Positions 8,398-17,902 of a stretch of 64,000 nucleotides of DNA are shown here, piece after piece (position 1 is the stretch's first letter; each line of letters opens with the position of its first letter). The stretch is taken from NCBI GenBank assembly GCA_017545365.1, contig JAFWOP010000042.1, positions 1 to 64,000 on the forward strand. Direction: 5' to 3'. Below the pieces are notes generated by a model. The model did not search any database. It was not told where the DNA came from and was given only the letters and a program-made list of their open reading frames with translations. Origin of the DNA: Bacteroidales bacterium (GTDB taxonomy: Bacteria; Bacteroidota; Bacteroidia; Bacteroidales; P3). The position numbers and the translations under genes are program-made.

Positions 8398-9570
8398 ATG
8401 CTATACTACCTATTTGATTGGCTTGACAAAACTATCGATTTCCCTGGTGCTGGCGTGTTCCAGTACATCTCCTTTCGTGCGTCGATGGCAGCCATCGTGT
8501 CGCTGCTCATCATGCTTTTTTGCGGACGCCCTTTCATACGTTTCATCCGTCGCAAGTCGATAGGCGAGACAGTACGCAACCTGGGTCTGGAAGGTCAGAA
8601 AGAGAAGGAGGGGACTCCCACCATGGGCGGCTTGCTAATACTGGCTGCCATCATCGTACCCACGTTGCTGTTTGCCAAGTTGGATAATGTGTATGTGGTT
8701 ACCATGCTGGTGACTACGGTGTGGCTTGGGCTGATAGGCTTTGTGGACGACTATATCAAGGTGTTCAAAAAGGATAAGAAAGGTATGCCGGGACGCTTCA
8801 AGGTGTTCGGGCAGGTGATGCTGGGCCTGGGTGTGGGACTGCTGCTGTCATTCCATCCCGACATCTCTTCCACCAAGACCACCATTCCCTTTGTCAAAGG
8901 CAACGAGTTTGACTATGCCTGGCTTATCAGCTGGATGGGTGACTGGACGCAGAACTGGGTGTGGGTGGTGTATGTGCTGGTTGCCATCTTTGTGGTTACG
9001 GCGGTTTCCAACGCCTCCAATCTTACCGACGGCATCGACGGCCTGGCCACCAGTACCGCCTCCATTATCGGTGGTGCCTTGGCCATATTGGCATGGCTCT
9101 CGGGCAACATCATCATGGCCAACTATTTGAACATAGTCTATCTGACCAATATTGGCGAGCTGACAGTCTTTATCACCGCCTTCGTGGGTGCCACCTTGGG
9201 CTTCCTGTGGTTCAATACCTACCCGGCGGAGGTGTTCATGGGCGACACGGGGTCGCTGGCCTTGGGCGGCATCATTGCAGTCTTTGCACTGCTTATCCGC
9301 AAGGAGCTGATACTGCCTATCCTGTGCGGAATATATGTGATTGAGGACTTCTCGGTCATCTGCCAGACATGGGGCTGCAAGCTCTATAGGCGTCGCCATC
9401 ATCTTCCCTTGTCGGAGCAGGTGCCGGTGGAGTGCCGACCATTCCTGATGACCCCCATTCACCATCATTACCAAAAGAAGGGCATTCCAGAACCCAAGAT
9501 AGTCCAGCGTTTTGCCATCATCGGCATCCTGCTGGCCATCGTGAGCATCGTGACACTGAAACTGAGATAA
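8398..9570 (+). CDS. mraY: Phospho-N-acetylmuramoyl-pentapeptide-transferase
   Basis: The 390-residue polytopic membrane enzyme transfers phospho-MurNAc-pentapeptide to undecaprenyl phosphate to make lipid I. Family landmarks are visible: [11 protein letters not shown] near residue 73, [10 protein letters not shown] near residue 116, the [10 protein letters not shown] motif near residue 205, [10 protein letters not shown] near residue 280, and the loop [12 protein letters not shown] near residue 350. The ATG at 8398 starts just upstream of the first membrane segment. It is followed directly by the murD remnant. Confidence 0.96.
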   Translation: MLYYLFDWLDKTIDFPGAGVFQYISFRASMAAIVSLLIMLFCGRPFIRFIRRKSIGETVRNLGLEGQKEKEGTPTMGGLLILAAIIVPTLLFAKLDNVYVVTMLVTTVWLGLIGFVDDYIKVFKKDKKGMPGRFKVFGQVMLGLGVGLLLSFHPDISSTKTTIPFVKGNEFDYAWLISWMGDWTQNWVWVVYVLVAIFVVTAVSNASNLTDGIDGLATSTASIIGGALAILAWLSGNIIMANYLNIVYLTNIGELTVFITAFVGATLGFLWFNTYPAEVFMGDTGSLALGGIIAVFALLIRKELILPILCGIYVIEDFSVICQTWGCKLYRRRHHLPLSEQVPVECRPFLMTPIHHHYQKKGIPEPKIVQRFAIIGILLAIVSIVTLKLR

Positions 9571-9611
9571 TCGAAACTAAGAGCATCATTTTTAATCCTT
9601 AACTAAGCAAC

Positions 9612-10151
9612 ATGAGCATCGAAATATTAGCAAAACAAGGACGTGACCGTGTGTATGGTGGGTTGGCCGCCATCGATTCCAGCAAGTTGCGCCAGATGCG
9701 CGACAATGCGCTGCGCTCCTGCTTTACCCGCTTGGACGAAGTGAGCTACCGCATGGAGTTTGTGGCCCGCATCCATGGGCTGGAGTTTATCAACGATGCG
9801 GCAGCCCGCAGTGTGAATGCCACTTGGTACGCGTTGGAGCGATTGGAGGGCGGCATCGTCTGGATAGCTTTTGGCGGCGATGACGAGACCGACTATGAGC
9901 GTCTGCAAACCCCCGTTCTGCGCAAAGTCCGTATGCTGATATGCGTCGGCAACAACAACCAAAACCTGCATAAGGCCTTCGACCGCTGTGTCCCCATTGT
10001 CCGCGATGTGGAGACTATTGGCGAGGCGGTGCATGTGGCGTGCTATAGTGGCTTTGAGAACGTGAAGGTGCTGTTCTCCCCAGCCACCCGTCGCGGTCTC
10101 TCCGACGAGAGCGCCGGTCGCATCTTCAGCCATGAGGTGAACGAACTGTAA
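9612..10151 (+). CDS. MurD C-terminal-domain remnant or stand-alone paralog at the murD locus
   Basis: The 179-residue product matches only the last third of UDP-MurNAc-L-Ala:D-Glu ligase. Recognisable parts are the end of the central domain, EFINDAAARSVNATWYALE (family form: FINDSKATNVNATWYALE), GGIVWIAFGGDDETDYERL, and VKVLFSPATRRG (family form: LLSPACAS). The UDP-binding domain and the ATP-binding GTNGKTT domain are absent, and there is no room for them: mraY ends only 41 bp upstream. Within the remaining domain the Lys and Thr of SKATN, which contact D-glutamate in MurD, are Ala and Arg. Ligase activity is therefore not credible. The frame is open and clean with its own ATG, so it could be expressed. 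A full MurD must be encoded elsewhere. Confidence 0.85.
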   Translation: MSIEILAKQGRDRVYGGLAAIDSSKLRQMRDNALRSCFTRLDEVSYRMEFVARIHGLEFINDAAARSVNATWYALERLEGGIVWIAFGGDDETDYERLQTPVLRKVRMLICVGNNNQNLHKAFDRCVPIVRDVETIGEAVHVACYSGFENVKVLFSPATRRGLSDESAGRIFSHEVNEL

Positions 10152-10168
10152 AATACAATAAGAAGCCA

Positions 10169-11374
10169 ATGAAACGCAAACTCAACATATTGTCTGGCGA
10201 TACCGCGCTGTGGGTCATCTTCTTCCTCCTCAGCGGTATATCGCTTATAGCGGTTTACAGCTCCATCGGCTTGTCGGCCATCACCGAGCATCATGCCACC
10301 CCTATGGCGGTATTCTTCAAGCATTTGGAGGTGGTGCTCTTCACATACGTGGTCATCATTGCGGTTTCACATTTCAACTACCGTATCTTTGCCAAAGCAT
10401 CGCAGTGGCTCTTTGTCTTGTCTGTGCTGCTGTTGGTTCTAGTATTGATTTTCCACACCGAGCGGTGGTTGGAGGTGCCATATGTGGGACGCTTCCAGCC
10501 CTCCGAGGTGGCCAAGATAGTCCTGCTGGTGTTCACTGCCCGCAATATCGCGGTGAACCGCGAACGGCTGGACGACCCCACCACATACTACCTCATCTTG
10601 GTGCCGGTGTTACTTATCTGTCTGCTCGTGATGCCGGAGAACCTCTCCACTGCCATCCTTATCTTTCTCTCGTGCTATCTGGTGCTGCTATTTGGGGGCG
10701 TGTGCAAGCAGTTGTGGTGGAAATGGTTCCTCATCCTCATGGGTGTGAGTGTGCTATTCTTTGTTTTCCTCTATTTCTTCGGCGACGACATCAAGCTTTT
10801 TCGTTCCCCCACCTGGGGCCATCGTCTTCAGAATTGGCTCCACCCCGACCCAGACGAGCTGAGCCAGGAGAATATAGCGCGTATGGCGGTTGCCCGTGGC
10901 GGTTTCTTCCACAACGGCATTGGTACCACTATCCATGGCCGACTCATGTCACAGGCCTATAACGACTTCATCTTTGCCATTATCATTGAGGAAGTGGGTT
11001 CGCTGGTGGGTCTTTTCATTTTTGCACTATATGCCTGGTTCTATTTCCGCTGCATTCGTATAGCAAGCCGTTGCCGTGGCCTTTTCGGCAGCCTCAGCGT
11101 GGCTGGCATCGGCACCATCATCTTCCTTCAGGCTCTCGTCCACATGTCGGTGGCGTTGGGTGTCTTACCGGTCACGGGTCAGACGCTCCCCTTCATCAGC
11201 TATGGCGGCACAGCCTATGTCTGCATGGGGTGTGGTATCGGCATCATCCAGGCGGTGGCAGCCGACAACAAGCGTCAGGAAAGAAAGCTCCAGCAGCAGC
11301 AAAGTGCCGAAGCGCAAGTTTCTGACCCGACAACCAACACCAATAGTAACAACCAAAACAACTCAGAGACATGA
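10169..11374 (+). CDS. ftsW: Septal peptidoglycan glycosyltransferase FtsW (SEDS family)
   Basis: The 401-residue multi-pass protein belongs to the SEDS polymerases (RodA/FtsW) that polymerise lipid II with a cognate class B PBP, here the ftsI product. The sequence shows about ten hydrophobic segments, an extracytoplasmic loop with the conserved WLHPDPDELSQENIARMAVARGG block, and the C-terminal signature GVLPVTGQTLPFISYGGTAYV. The Gln/Asn-rich C-terminal tail (KLQQQQSAEA ... NTNSNNQNNS) is cytoplasmic and low complexity. It overlaps murG by 4 bp (ATGA), indicating translational coupling. Confidence 0.95.
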   Translation: MKRKLNILSGDTALWVIFFLLSGISLIAVYSSIGLSAITEHHATPMAVFFKHLEVVLFTYVVIIAVSHFNYRIFAKASQWLFVLSVLLLVLVLIFHTERWLEVPYVGRFQPSEVAKIVLLVFTARNIAVNRERLDDPTTYYLILVPVLLICLLVMPENLSTAILIFLSCYLVLLFGGVCKQLWWKWFLILMGVSVLFFVFLYFFGDDIKLFRSPTWGHRLQNWLHPDPDELSQENIARMAVARGGFFHNGIGTTIHGRLMSQAYNDFIFAIIIEEVGSLVGLFIFALYAWFYFRCIRIASRCRGLFGSLSVAGIGTIIFLQALVHMSVALGVLPVTGQTLPFISYGGTAYVCMGCGIGIIQAVAADNKRQERKLQQQQSAEAQVSDPTTNTNSNNQNNSET

Positions 11375-12483
11375 AAGCAATCATTAGTGGCGGTGGCAGC
11401 GGGGGCCACATCTTCCCCGCAGTGGCAATAGCCAATGCCCTCAAGGCGCGTCATTCCGACGCCCAGATTCTTTTTGTTGGTGCCCAAGGTCGCATGGAGA
11501 TGGAGAAAGTGCCGGCGGCGGGCTATGAGATAAAAGGTCTCCCTATCGCTGGCTTGCAGCGTAAGCTCACGCTCGAAAACATAGTGAAGAATCTGCAACT
11601 GCCCTACAAGGTGCTGCGCAGTCAGTGCATGGTTCGCGGCATCCTCCGCGATTTCGACCCCGATATCGTAGTGGGTGTGGGAGGCTTTGCCAGCGAGCCC
11701 ACCCTCAAGATGGCGTCGCGGATGGGCTACACCACCCTCCTTCAGGAGCAGAATTCCTATGCCGGCCTCACCAACAAGACCCTCGCCAAGTCCGCTGCCA
11801 CTATCTGTGTGGCATACGACGGCATGGACCGTTTCTTCCCGGCCGACAAGATAGTCTTTACCGGCAACCCTGTCCGTGCCGACATCGAGCAGATGACGGC
11901 CACACATGAAGAGGGTTGCGCCCATTTCCAACTTGACCCCTCCAGGCCGGTCCTCCTGTCGGTGGGCGGAAGCCTCGGAGCCGGCAGCATCAACCGCATG
12001 GTGCTGGATAATATAGATTTCTTCAAGAATAACAACATCCAGATTATTTGGCAGACAGGACGTTGGATGTATGAAGAGGCTCTCCGTGCCGTCGAACAGG
12101 CCCAGATGGCACCTTGGATAAAGGTGCATCAGTTCGTGGGCCGTATGGATCTGGCCTACGCGGCGGCCAACGTGGTCATCTCTCGCGCGGGTGCCATTGC
12201 CATATCCGAGCTCTGCCTCGTAGGCAAGCCGGTCGTCCTGGTGCCTTCACCCAATGTGGCCGAAGACCATCAGACCAAGAATGCCATGGCCCTAGTCCGT
12301 AAAGGGGCAGCCCTGATGGTGAGCGACAAGGAGTGTGGCACCCAGTGCCTCCCCGCGGCATTGGAGCTGCTTCGCAACCCGCAGCGGGGCGAAGCTATGG
12401 GAAAGGCCATTCTCGCCCTCGCCGTCCCACAAGCAGCCGACAAAATTGTCGACGAGATTGACAAACTAATTCGAAAGGACTGA
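11371..12483 (+). CDS. murG: UDP-GlcNAc:lipid I N-acetylglucosaminyltransferase
   Basis: The 370-residue GT28-type enzyme converts lipid I to lipid II on the inner face of the membrane. The N-terminal acceptor domain opens with IISGGGSGGHIFPAVAIA, the glycine-rich motif of MurG, and VVGVGGFASEPTL follows near residue 104. The C-terminal donor domain has VSRAGAIAISEL-type residues near 270 (VVISRAGAIAISEL) and VLVPSPNVAEDHQTKNA, which bind UDP-GlcNAc. Start overlaps the ftsW stop (ATGA). Confidence 0.96.
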   Translation: MKAIISGGGSGGHIFPAVAIANALKARHSDAQILFVGAQGRMEMEKVPAAGYEIKGLPIAGLQRKLTLENIVKNLQLPYKVLRSQCMVRGILRDFDPDIVVGVGGFASEPTLKMASRMGYTTLLQEQNSYAGLTNKTLAKSAATICVAYDGMDRFFPADKIVFTGNPVRADIEQMTATHEEGCAHFQLDPSRPVLLSVGGSLGAGSINRMVLDNIDFFKNNNIQIIWQTGRWMYEEALRAVEQAQMAPWIKVHQFVGRMDLAYAAANVVISRAGAIAISELCLVGKPVVLVPSPNVAEDHQTKNAMALVRKGAALMVSDKECGTQCLPAALELLRNPQRGEAMGKAILALAVPQAADKIVDEIDKLIRKD

Positions 12484-12485
12484 CT

Positions 12486-13910
12486 ATGAACTACTATTTC
12501 CTAGGTATCGGAGGTATAGGCATGAGTGCCATCGCCCGCTTTCTCAAGCAGCGGGGAGACCAAGTGAGCGGTTACGACCGTACCGAGTCGCCCCTCACCC
12601 AGCAGTTGGTGGCTGAGGGCATACCGGTGCATTATACCGACGACCCGTCACTCATACCCGCTGATGTCGACCTGGTGATTTACACCCCGGCGGTGCCTGT
12701 CGACACTGCCGAGTTCCAATACTTCAAGCAGAAGGGCACCACTATGGAGAAGCGTTCCCAAATGCTGGGCGAACTGACGCGCGGAAAGAAGTGTATAGCA
12801 GTGGCAGGCACCCATGGCAAGACCTCCACCTCCAGTATCATAGCCCATATCCTCAGCCACACCCCGATGGGATGCAGTGCCTTCCTCGGCGGCATCTCCA
12901 AGAATTTCGACTCCAATATGGTGGTGAATAATGCCAGCGAGTATGTGGTGGTGGAGGCTGACGAATACGACCGCTCCTTCCTCCAACTGCACCCCTATTG
13001 TAGCGTGATTACCGCCACCGATTCCGACCACCTCGACATCTATGGCACTCACGAGAACCTCATCGAGGCTTTCAAGCAGTTTGCCGGTCAGACCGCTCCC
13101 GACGGTTTCCTCATCCTCAAACAGGGCATCTCCATGATGGAGGAACACGACTATGCCACAGCTGACGGTGAAAGCTCCGAAGCTCATGAACACCACCATC
13201 ACGACCGCCCCGACTTTGTGCCCCACGGCACCCAGCTGGCCAACTATACTGCCCATGGTATCGAGGCCGACTATTACCCTTGGAATGTGCGCAACTACAA
13301 TGGCAACCTCTATTTCGACCTCCGTACCCCCAAGGGTGTGATATACGACCTGGAACTGCCTGAAAGCAGTCTCTATAATGTGGAGAACGCTGTGGCAGCC
13401 GCTGCCGCTGTGATGTCCTTGGGTGTTGACGAACATCAGCTCCGCTTTGGGTTGAAGACCTATAAAGGAGTGTGCCGTCGTTTTGACTACCGCATTAAAA
13501 CTCGCGACCTAATCTATATCGACGACTACGCCCACCACCCTCAGGAGATTGCCGCCTGCCTCGAGAGCATACGCTTCCTCTATCCCGGAAAACGGGTTGT
13601 CGGTATCTTCCAACCCCACCTCTACACCCGCACCCGCGACTTCGCCGACCAGTTCGCCGAGGTGCTCTCCACTCTCGACGAGCTTATCATGATGCCTATC
13701 TACCCGGCAAGGGAGAAACCCATCCTGGGCGTCACCTCCTCCATGGTGCTACGCAAGATTGACAGCATGTCCAAGTACCTCTGCACCCCCGACCAAGTGC
13801 TGGAATTGGTCCCTGCCCTCTGTCCCGACATAGTGGTGACCTTGGGGGCTGGCGACATCGACCGGCTGGTGCCACGTCTGGAATCAGTACTAAAAGAACA
13901 ATGTCTATGA
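12486..13910 (+). CDS. murC: UDP-N-acetylmuramate:L-alanine ligase, with a His-rich insertion
   Basis: The 474-residue ligase adds L-alanine to UDP-MurNAc, the first stem-peptide step. The N-terminal GIGGIGMSAIA loop binds the nucleotide sugar, the ATP motif GTHGKTST is at residues 108-115, and YAHHPQEI lies in the C-terminal domain. Unusual is an insertion near residues 225-245 with four consecutive His (E235-H236-H-H-H239-D) inside an acidic, hydrophilic segment. It probably lies on a surface loop and might bind metal. It begins 2 bp after the murG stop and overlaps ftsQ by 10 bp. Confidence 0.95.
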   Translation: MNYYFLGIGGIGMSAIARFLKQRGDQVSGYDRTESPLTQQLVAEGIPVHYTDDPSLIPADVDLVIYTPAVPVDTAEFQYFKQKGTTMEKRSQMLGELTRGKKCIAVAGTHGKTSTSSIIAHILSHTPMGCSAFLGGISKNFDSNMVVNNASEYVVVEADEYDRSFLQLHPYCSVITATDSDHLDIYGTHENLIEAFKQFAGQTAPDGFLILKQGISMMEEHDYATADGESSEAHEHHHHDRPDFVPHGTQLANYTAHGIEADYYPWNVRNYNGNLYFDLRTPKGVIYDLELPESSLYNVENAVAAAAAVMSLGVDEHQLRFGLKTYKGVCRRFDYRIKTRDLIYIDDYAHHPQEIAACLESIRFLYPGKRVVGIFQPHLYTRTRDFADQFAEVLSTLDELIMMPIYPAREKPILGVTSSMVLRKIDSMSKYLCTPDQVLELVPALCPDIVVTLGAGDIDRLVPRLESVLKEQCL

Positions 13911-14632
13911 AGAAGAAAACCAAAATAATATCCATTGTCATCGTTGTGCTGCTGGCCATATTGGTGGTGGTTGCCAACGTCTGGCGTCGCAAGTCGCTGG
14001 TGCGCGACATACGTGCCGACATCGAGTACAACGGTGCGGATACCTTGGTGACGGGGCGGCAGATTTCCGACCTCATCCGCAGCGGTATACCCGACATCTC
14101 CTCCAAAATGGTGCGCGACGTAGACCTGAAAGCTGTGGAACGCATTGCCGTCACTTCGCCCTTCCTCTATAACTGCAAGGCTGGCATCTCTATCGGTGGC
14201 GACGTGGTGGTCTTCGCCACCCAACGCCGTCCTATCGTGCGCATCTGTACCAACAAGCAGGAGTTCTATCTCGACGACCAAGGCCAACGGGTACCCGACA
14301 GCGACGTGGGTTTCTGCGATGTGATGGTGGCCAGCGGTAACGTGGGTTCTAAGGACGCGCTCAAGTCCGTCTGGGTCTTGGCCAACTACCTCGACCAGCA
14401 TCCCGACCTCTCGCCCCTTTTCGACCAAATCTACCGTGACAACAAGGGCGACCTCTTCCTCACTCCCAAACTTGGCAATCATGTGATCCAGGTAGGCGAC
14501 ACGGGGAATTTGGACGACAAACTCCACAACCTCGTAGCCCTCTATACCCGCGGCCTTCCGCAGGTGGGGTGGGATAAATACAGCCAGATAAGCGTCAAAT
14601 ACAAAGGACAGGTGGTCTGCACCAGGCGATAA
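13901..14632 (+). CDS. ftsQ: Cell division protein FtsQ/DivIB
   Basis: The 243-residue bitopic protein has a very basic start (MSMKKKTK), one membrane segment at about residues 8-27 and a periplasmic POTRA-like domain (VRDIRADIEYNGADTLVTGRQI). A beta-domain follows with YLDDQGQRVP near residue 125. FtsQ recruits and regulates the FtsW-FtsI pair through FtsL. Gene order murC-ftsQ-ftsA and the 10-bp overlap with murC support the call despite weak sequence conservation. Confidence 0.9.
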   Translation: MSMKKKTKIISIVIVVLLAILVVVANVWRRKSLVRDIRADIEYNGADTLVTGRQISDLIRSGIPDISSKMVRDVDLKAVERIAVTSPFLYNCKAGISIGGDVVVFATQRRPIVRICTNKQEFYLDDQGQRVPDSDVGFCDVMVASGNVGSKDALKSVWVLANYLDQHPDLSPLFDQIYRDNKGDLFLTPKLGNHVIQVGDTGNLDDKLHNLVALYTRGLPQVGWDKYSQISVKYKGQVVCTRR

Positions 14633-14679
14633 TGGCACAGCAATCAATAATAGAATTAATCAACAAAAAGAATAGCAAC

Positions 14680-16056
14680 ATGAACAAGTACATTGTAGGT
14701 CTAGACATCGGAACAACAAAGATAGCCTGTTTTATTGGCGAACGGGCTGAGAATGGTAAAATACGTATCGTCGGCTTCGGCAAGACGGATTCGATAGGCG
14801 TGGAACGCGGCATTGTGCGCAACATACGCAGCACCTCCGAATCCATCCGCCATGCTGTCGCCGAGGCTTCCGAGATGGCCAAGTATGATGTCGAGGAGGT
14901 GTATGTGGGTATTGCCGGCCAACATATCAAAAGCCGCTCCAACCAGGGCACTGTCATGATTCCCGAAGACCACCGCCAGATTGAGGAGTCGGACGTGAAA
15001 CGCCTTATCGACGAGCAGTTCCACATCCTGCTCGACCCCGGTGAGGAAATCATCCACGTCTTCCCCCAGTGCTTCATCGTCGACAACGACAAACTCGAAA
15101 CCGACATCAGCCCCGTGGGCGTGGCTGGCAAATGCTTGATGGCCAACTTCCATATCGTCACGGGTAACACCACCAACCTGCACAATATCCGCGACGCTGT
15201 CGAAGGCGCGGGCCTCCGCATCAAGGATGTTGTCCTTGAGCCTATCGCCTCGGCCTTTGCAGTGCTTGACGATGGCGACAAGGATGCCGGTGTGGCACTG
15301 GTCGACATCGGTGGCGGCACCACCGACATTGCCATCTTTCACGAAGGCATCATCCGTCACACCTCCGTGCTGCCCTTGGCTGGTAACGTTATCACCAACG
15401 ACATCCGCGAGAACTGCAAAATCCTCAAGCATCAGGCCGAGAGCCTCAAGACCAAGTTTGGCTCCTGTCTCCCCACCAGCGTCAATCAGGACGACATCAT
15501 CTCCATCCCCGGCATCCGCAACCAGCAGCCACGCGAAATCAGCGTCCGCACCCTTGCCGGCATCATCAAGTCGCGCATGCAGCTCCTTTTGGAGCAGGTG
15601 GGCTACGAGATACAACTCTCCGGCTACGAGCGTCAGCTGATTGCCGGGGTGGTACTCACCGGTGGTGGCGCCCGTCTGAAGAATATCAAGGAGTTCACCG
15701 AGTTCATCATCGGTATTGATGCTCGCATCGGCACCCCCGACGAGCATCTTGATACGCCCAGCAGTATCTCCTTCGAAGACCTCAGCCACCCCATGTATGC
15801 CACCGGCATCGGCCTTGTCATCTACGGTCTTGAAACTGAAGAACAGGAAGCCAAATCCGAGGCACAAAAGGTGAAAGAGCAGTCCTCAGAGTCCGTCGCC
15901 AACAAGGAAATCGAGGAAGCCCAAGAGGTCGAAACCGCAGAGAAGAAAAAACGCTTCAAAAAGGAGAAGAGCAAAGATTCCAACCGCGTAGGGTTTGGCG
16001 ATGCCATCGGCTCCTGGCTTACCAAAATCTTCACCGAGGAAGGCCTTGACGAGTAA
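14680..16056 (+). CDS. ftsA: Cell division protein FtsA (actin-like FtsZ membrane anchor)
   Basis: The actin/Hsp70-fold ATPase tethers FtsZ to the membrane. Visible motifs are phosphate 1 GLDIGTTKIACFIG at the N-terminus, the phosphate 2 motif ALVDIGGGTTDIAIF and the adenosine motif VVLTGGGARLKNI. The C-terminus ends in a charged linker (EEAQEVETAEKKKRFKK) and a short amphipathic end (GDAIGSWLTKIFTEEG) suited to membrane binding. An upstream in-frame ATG at 14632 overlaps the ftsQ stop. I prefer 14680 because the family begins with MNKYIVGLDIG, but coupling from 14632 is possible. Confidence 0.95.
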   Translation: MNKYIVGLDIGTTKIACFIGERAENGKIRIVGFGKTDSIGVERGIVRNIRSTSESIRHAVAEASEMAKYDVEEVYVGIAGQHIKSRSNQGTVMIPEDHRQIEESDVKRLIDEQFHILLDPGEEIIHVFPQCFIVDNDKLETDISPVGVAGKCLMANFHIVTGNTTNLHNIRDAVEGAGLRIKDVVLEPIASAFAVLDDGDKDAGVALVDIGGGTTDIAIFHEGIIRHTSVLPLAGNVITNDIRENCKILKHQAESLKTKFGSCLPTSVNQDDIISIPGIRNQQPREISVRTLAGIIKSRMQLLLEQVGYEIQLSGYERQLIAGVVLTGGGARLKNIKEFTEFIIGIDARIGTPDEHLDTPSSISFEDLSHPMYATGIGLVIYGLETEEQEAKSEAQKVKEQSSESVANKEIEEAQEVETAEKKKRFKKEKSKDSNRVGFGDAIGSWLTKIFTEEGLDE

Positions 16057-16194
16057 ATTGTTCATAACGTGTTAATAAACAATTGGTCAACTCCAGCTGT
16101 ATTTGGGAATAAAATCGTACTTTTACAAAACATTTATATTTTCTTCATTCTGTACAATAATTTGATTATTAATAATATAAATATATAAGCACCT

Positions 16195-17865
16195 ATGGAC
16201 GACAATAACAATTCGCAACTTTTTGCTTTCGATTCGCCTAAGAATCAGTCATCCTATATCAAGGTCATCGGTGTGGGTGGCGGCGGGAACAACGCTGTCA
16301 ACCACATGTTCCGCAAGGGTATCACAGGTGTGGATTTCATCGTCAGCAACACCGATATGAAGGCCCTCAATGGCAGCCCTGTTCCCAACAAATTGGTCTT
16401 AGGCCACGACGGTATGGGGGCTGGTGGTCGTCCGATAAAGGCCCGCAAGGCCGCTGAGGAGAAAGAGGCGGAAATCAAAGAGCTGTTCGAGCATAATACC
16501 AAAATGATATTCATCACCGCCGGCATGGGCGGCGGCACCGGCACCGGCGCAGCCCCTGTCATTGCGCGCTTCGCCAAAGAGATACAGCTGGAGGATGAGG
16601 ATGAGGACGAGACCAGTCGCATCCTGGTCGTGGCTGTGGTCACCACCCCCTTCCAGTTCGAAGGCAACCGCCGCATCCAGCAGGCTCTCGAAGGTGTTGA
16701 AGAACTGCGTAAGTATGTCGACTCCATCCTGGTCATCAACAACGAGAAGCTTCGCGGCTACGGCAATCTGGTCATGTCCGATGCCTTCTCCATGGCCAAC
16801 GACGTGTTGCTGACAGCCGTCAAAGGCATTGCCGAAATTATCACCCTCAACGCATACGTCAACATCGACTTCCGCGATGTGAACACCGTCATGGAGAACA
16901 GCGGCACCGCCCTCATGGGCATCGGCGAGGGCGAAGGTGAGAACCGCGCCCGCCAGGCCATGGAACAGGCCACCACGTCCGTGCTTCTTGACGACAACGA
17001 CATCGCTGGTGCCAAGAATGTGCTCCTCTATTTCTCCTACGGTCCCGAACATGAAATCACCATGGACGAGATGAGCGAGGTGACCGACTACCTCCGCGAG
17101 AAGACGGGCAGTGCCGACACCAACGTCATCTGGGGTACTGGCTTCGACGAGGCGTTGGGCGAGAAGGTGAAGATTACCCTCATCGCCACCGGCTTCGAAC
17201 AGAAGGAGAAACCTGCACCCACCGTTCATGTCCTCAAGGAGAAACCCGTGGACGTTCGTCCCATAGCCCCTGCCGGCCCTACCAACGAACCTTATATCAC
17301 CACCCGTCCTTCGGCCCCTTCCGCCCCTGAGGCAGACACCACCCAACAGGCACCGCAGAATGTCGTAGACACCTTGACCAAGCCAGCCATCGAGCAGGTG
17401 CGTCCGCAGACGGATGCCGTCAAGCAGCCCGTGCGTAACGTCATTCCTCTGTACGGCAAAGAAGACCTGGATGAGGACAAACAACGCCCCACCGTCAACG
17501 ACGATGGTCTCCGCATCATCAACCGACCCAATGTCGAGGAAAAACCTGCACCCGCACCTGCCGCGCCCGCGCCTGCACCCGCCCCGGCCTCCCGTCCCAC
17601 CTTCGAATCCTCCCACCGCTCCGCAGCACCCACCCGCTTGGACATCGAAGCCATGGACCGCGCCGAGCGCATCAAGGCCATGCACGACCTCCTGCGCAAC
17701 GATGTCAACGGCCCCGCCATCATCGAGTCGATGAACCCGGTGGAAATCACGGGCGAACACCTTCACGAGATTACCCACTCCTCCGAATCCGAGATGGCCA
17801 ATGCCGTACTCAACCCCGACGGCACCATCAAGCGCAACAACTTTTTCTACGAAAAGGTAGACTAG
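16195..17865 (+). CDS. ftsZ: Cell division GTPase FtsZ with long Pro/Ala-rich linker
   Basis: The tubulin-like GTPase forms the Z ring. The nucleotide motif GGGTGTGAAP is near residue 113, after VGGGGNNAVNHM at about residues 27-38, and FRDVNTVMENSGTALMGIG follows in the core. At 556 residues it is longer than the classic form because of a roughly 200-residue linker rich in Pro, Ala and Thr (EEKPAPAPAAPAPAPAP). The C-terminal peptide NNFFYEKVD resembles the Bacteroidota FtsZ end that binds FtsA. It is last in the dcw cluster, after a 138-bp AT-rich gap that may hold its own promoter. Confidence 0.97.
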   Translation: MDDNNNSQLFAFDSPKNQSSYIKVIGVGGGGNNAVNHMFRKGITGVDFIVSNTDMKALNGSPVPNKLVLGHDGMGAGGRPIKARKAAEEKEAEIKELFEHNTKMIFITAGMGGGTGTGAAPVIARFAKEIQLEDEDEDETSRILVVAVVTTPFQFEGNRRIQQALEGVEELRKYVDSILVINNEKLRGYGNLVMSDAFSMANDVLLTAVKGIAEIITLNAYVNIDFRDVNTVMENSGTALMGIGEGEGENRARQAMEQATTSVLLDDNDIAGAKNVLLYFSYGPEHEITMDEMSEVTDYLREKTGSADTNVIWGTGFDEALGEKVKITLIATGFEQKEKPAPTVHVLKEKPVDVRPIAPAGPTNEPYITTRPSAPSAPEADTTQQAPQNVVDTLTKPAIEQVRPQTDAVKQPVRNVIPLYGKEDLDEDKQRPTVNDDGLRIINRPNVEEKPAPAPAAPAPAPAPASRPTFESSHRSAAPTRLDIEAMDRAERIKAMHDLLRNDVNGPAIIESMNPVEITGEHLHEITHSSESEMANAVLNPDGTIKRNNFFYEKVD

Positions 17866-17902
17866 CGCAAAGGAGACCTCACCTATATGAAACAAATCAC
17901 CC

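Noticed and set aside
16102..16125. Separate ftsZ promoter (TTTG ... TACTTTTA)
   Set aside because: Spacing of 12 bp and a mismatch in the -7 element make it too weak to list, although an own promoter for ftsZ is plausible.
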